Assembly: GCA_002478885.1 (NCBI GenBank)
Contig: DLKC01000069.1
Coordinates: forward strand, 1 to 64,000
Origin: Chitinophagaceae bacterium UBA7600
GTDB taxonomy: Bacteria > Bacteroidota > Bacteroidia > Chitinophagales > Chitinophagaceae
DNA: 64,000 nucleotides
Reading direction: 5' to 3'
Positions 62,171 to 64,000 of this stretch are shown here, one piece after another (within the stretch, counting starts at the first letter, position 1; every line of letters starts with the position of its first letter). Below the pieces are notes generated by a model. It was not told where the DNA came from. It made no database searches and was given only the letters and a program-made list of their open reading frames with translations. The position numbers were made by a program, and so were the translations under genes.

Positions 62171-64000
62171 TAACATCAATGAAGCAACGGCATAAAATTT
62201 TTCTTCTGTTAACAGGCATCGCAACAATATGCTTTTCCGGTTCAATTCAAGCTGCTGGTAAAGCCGATGCGCCGATACTTATACTGGGAACACAGGATCA
62301 TTTTGCCGGCTACACCGGCGAAATCCTGAAAGCGGAAGGCTTTAATGAATTCAGGCTTCAGCCTGTGACTGCAGTCGATTTTTCGCTGGAATATTTAAAG
62401 CGTTTTGACATTATTATTCTTACAGCAATTTCGTTAACAGGCCAGCAGGAAAACAGTTTGCTTGCTTATGTAAAGGCTGGCGGCAACCTCATTGCATTCA
62501 GGCCAGGCAATAGGCTTACGTCGGTTTTTGGTATCACAGGTGCAACCGGCACGGCTAATACAGGGTATATCGCCATTGACACATCCACGCTTATTGGCAA
62601 AGGCCTTTTGCCTCAAACACTGCAAATACATACTGTTTCAGATCTCTGCCAGGTAAACGGTTGCAAAACGATTGCTTCCTTTTACAATGACGAAAAAACG
62701 TTAGCCAATTTCCCTGCAGTCGTGATGAATTATTATGGCGCAGGCCATGCTGTAGCATTCATGTACAATCTTCCGCAGAGCATTGCTTTCACAAGACAAG
62801 GGAATCCATTGCTGGCAGGCCAGGAAAAAGACGGTATAAAAGGTCTCAGGGCAATGGATATGTTTACCAATGGATGGGTAGATACTTCAAAAAACAGGTT
62901 GAACCACGCCGATGAACAGATGCGCCTGTTGTCACATTGCATTGAATTGTTATCCAGCTATCGCAAACCGCTTCCGCGACTCTGGTATTTTCCCGATACA
63001 TTGAATTGCCTTGTTACGCTCACCAATGATGGTGAGTTCAGGAACGAAAAAGATTTTGAACCTCAATTCAGCGATATCGAAACGAAAGGGGCTAATATGG
63101 CGCTGTACATTTTAAAAACCGACCAGGTGTCAAAATCATCAACCGATGCCTGGATAAAAAGGGGCAACGAAATTTCCGGGCATCCTGATGATACCAAAGA
63201 AGCTGAGCATCCCGCATGGAGCGACATGACCAATGCTATCGAAACAAAAGCCCGGGAATTAAACAACAGGTTTGGCATTACACAAATGCGCACCATAGTA
63301 AACCACTGGTTCGTATGGTGTGGCGTAAACGCTGAAAATAAAATGGACTTTACCGCCCAGGCAAAAATAGAAGCTGCTAATAAGATAGAAATGGATATTA
63401 ACTACGCGCACTATGATAACAATTCAAACCAACAGCACTTTCTTGGAGCCATGGGATTGGAGCAAGGTAATTTTAACGGAACAGGCCTCCCAATGAAATT
63501 TGTCGACGAGGATGGGCGCCTGGTAAATATCTACCAGCTTTTAAACAATGTATATGACCAGCAATACATGGAGCATAAAGATTCAGTTGGGTTTTATGAA
63601 TGTTTTAAAGGTTTGATGGACAGAAGTATCAACAAGGAAGTGTATTCTTACATCACCATTAAAGCACACAACGATGAATACTTTTTTTCAAAAAAACCAT
63701 TATCACAGATGTTGGAATACGCAAAAGCAAAAAGCATCCCTGTCTGGACGCCGGTCAGGCTGCTTGATTTTATTACAGCAAAAAATGATGCGGGTTTCAG
63801 TGCCCTTAGATGGTCGGATAATAAATTGTCATTCCAATTAAAATCTGAACTGGCCTGTAACGACAAACTTTCAATCATGCTCCCATCATTATACAATGGA
63901 AAGAAATTAAAAGCGGTTACGGTTGATGGAGTAAACTGTAAATTTTTCATTAAGCAGGTCAAAGGATTTGACTATGCTTTCTTAACAGTTACGCCGGGCA
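62167..64000 (+). CDS. Exported polysaccharide deacetylase-like protein with amidotransferase-like N-domain (partial)
   Basis: The frame is open from the ATG at 62167 (ATGA overlap with the preceding stop) to the window edge, at least 611 residues; the ATG at 62179 is an alternative start. A signal peptide is followed by a Rossmann/GATase-like domain (about 38-130: PILILGTQDHFAGYTGEIL, then YVKAGGNLIAFRPG). From about 275, LVTLTNDGEF, GNEISGHPDD and RTIVNHWFVW follow the order of NodB-type deacetylase motifs (Asp, His-containing, His). The C-terminal part becomes beta-rich. Translationally coupled to the GH-A/CehA gene, so it probably acts on the same glycan. The 3' end is missing. Confidence 0.68.
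   Translation, partial: MITSMKQRHKIFLLLTGIATICFSGSIQAAGKADAPILILGTQDHFAGYTGEILKAEGFNEFRLQPVTAVDFSLEYLKRFDIIILTAISLTGQQENSLLAYVKAGGNLIAFRPGNRLTSVFGITGATGTANTGYIAIDTSTLIGKGLLPQTLQIHTVSDLCQVNGCKTIASFYNDEKTLANFPAVVMNYYGAGHAVAFMYNLPQSIAFTRQGNPLLAGQEKDGIKGLRAMDMFTNGWVDTSKNRLNHADEQMRLLSHCIELLSSYRKPLPRLWYFPDTLNCLVTLTNDGEFRNEKDFEPQFSDIETKGANMALYILKTDQVSKSSTDAWIKRGNEISGHPDDTKEAEHPAWSDMTNAIETKARELNNRFGITQMRTIVNHWFVWCGVNAENKMDFTAQAKIEAANKIEMDINYAHYDNNSNQQHFLGAMGLEQGNFNGTGLPMKFVDEDGRLVNIYQLLNNVYDQQYMEHKDSVGFYECFKGLMDRSINKEVYSYITIKAHNDEYFFSKKPLSQMLEYAKAKSIPVWTPVRLLDFITAKNDAGFSALRWSDNKLSFQLKSELACNDKLSIMLPSLYNGKKLKAVTVDGVNCKFFIKQVKGFDYAFLTVTPG

Noticed and set aside
1..64000. tRNA, rRNA or tmRNA genes
   Set aside because: No cloverleaf with a GGTTCGAATCC-type arm and CCA end, and no conserved rRNA stretches, were found by eye; a tRNAscan/Infernal run would settle it.

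Overview
The window looks like a chromosomal segment of a Bacteroidota bacterium, most likely order Chitinophagales, family Chitinophagaceae (inference). The signs are GldA, a type IX secretion sorting domain, many Bacteroidota-type lipoproteins and DUF families, starts without a clear Shine-Dalgarno, TAnnTTTG-like -7 promoter boxes, and a Sec-type (clade II) nitrous oxide reductase cluster. I see no rRNA, tRNA, CRISPR array, transposase or prophage. About 48 protein genes are supported, including a 16-codon leader peptide and one gene running off the right edge.

Layout. 1-22 kb is mostly housekeeping and exported enzymes: a zinc metalloprotease, a Gfo/Idh/MocA oxidoreductase with a DUF1080 3-keto-sugar hydrolase, pyrF, kynU, a glycerophosphodiester phosphodiesterase with a PaiB-like protein, a DUF4836 lipoprotein, an ABC/FtsX-like pair, a sugar/alditol oxidase, an acetyltransferase, an M1 peptidase, rarA and an outer-membrane barrel. 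21.6-26.2 kb has a PfkB kinase, an M13 peptidase and asd; asd is preceded by a leader-peptide attenuator. 26.6-36.9 kb is a surface-structure locus: two DUF4402 pilin-like proteins, a PapD-like chaperone, a 1155-residue tail-fibre-like protein, a T9SS-sorted protein and an 874-residue usher-like outer-membrane protein. 37.2-49.4 kb is a nitrous-oxide/NO region: a Crp/Fnr regulator with a histidine-rich membrane protein, divergent from cytochrome c, nosZ, nosL, nosD, nosF and nosY, followed by a cupin, a group III truncated haemoglobin and a fasciclin lipoprotein. 49.6-64 kb has gldA, a DUF5916 protein, an MHS-type transporter, outer-membrane and membrane proteins, and a carbohydrate-degradation group containing a GH-A/CehA fusion and a partial deacetylase-like protein.

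Most striking observations. (1) A dispersed intergenic repeat family: left arms with core TTGCGTCGCACTCTTGTAC and right arms with core GTACAAGAGTGCGACGCAA occur about 33 times, often as left-spacer-right hairpin units of 130-250 bp. They are REPIN-like in layout, with no mobilising enzyme in the window. (2) The chaperone-usher-like locus. (3) A complete attenuator before asd, whose leader peptide is rich in aspartate-family amino acids. (4) Three TGAT-N4-ATCA boxes, each exactly 33 bp centre-to-centre from a -7-like box, in front of the Crp/Fnr gene, the cytochrome c/nos genes and the fasciclin gene.

All calls come from reading the sequence and recalled family knowledge; no database search was run.
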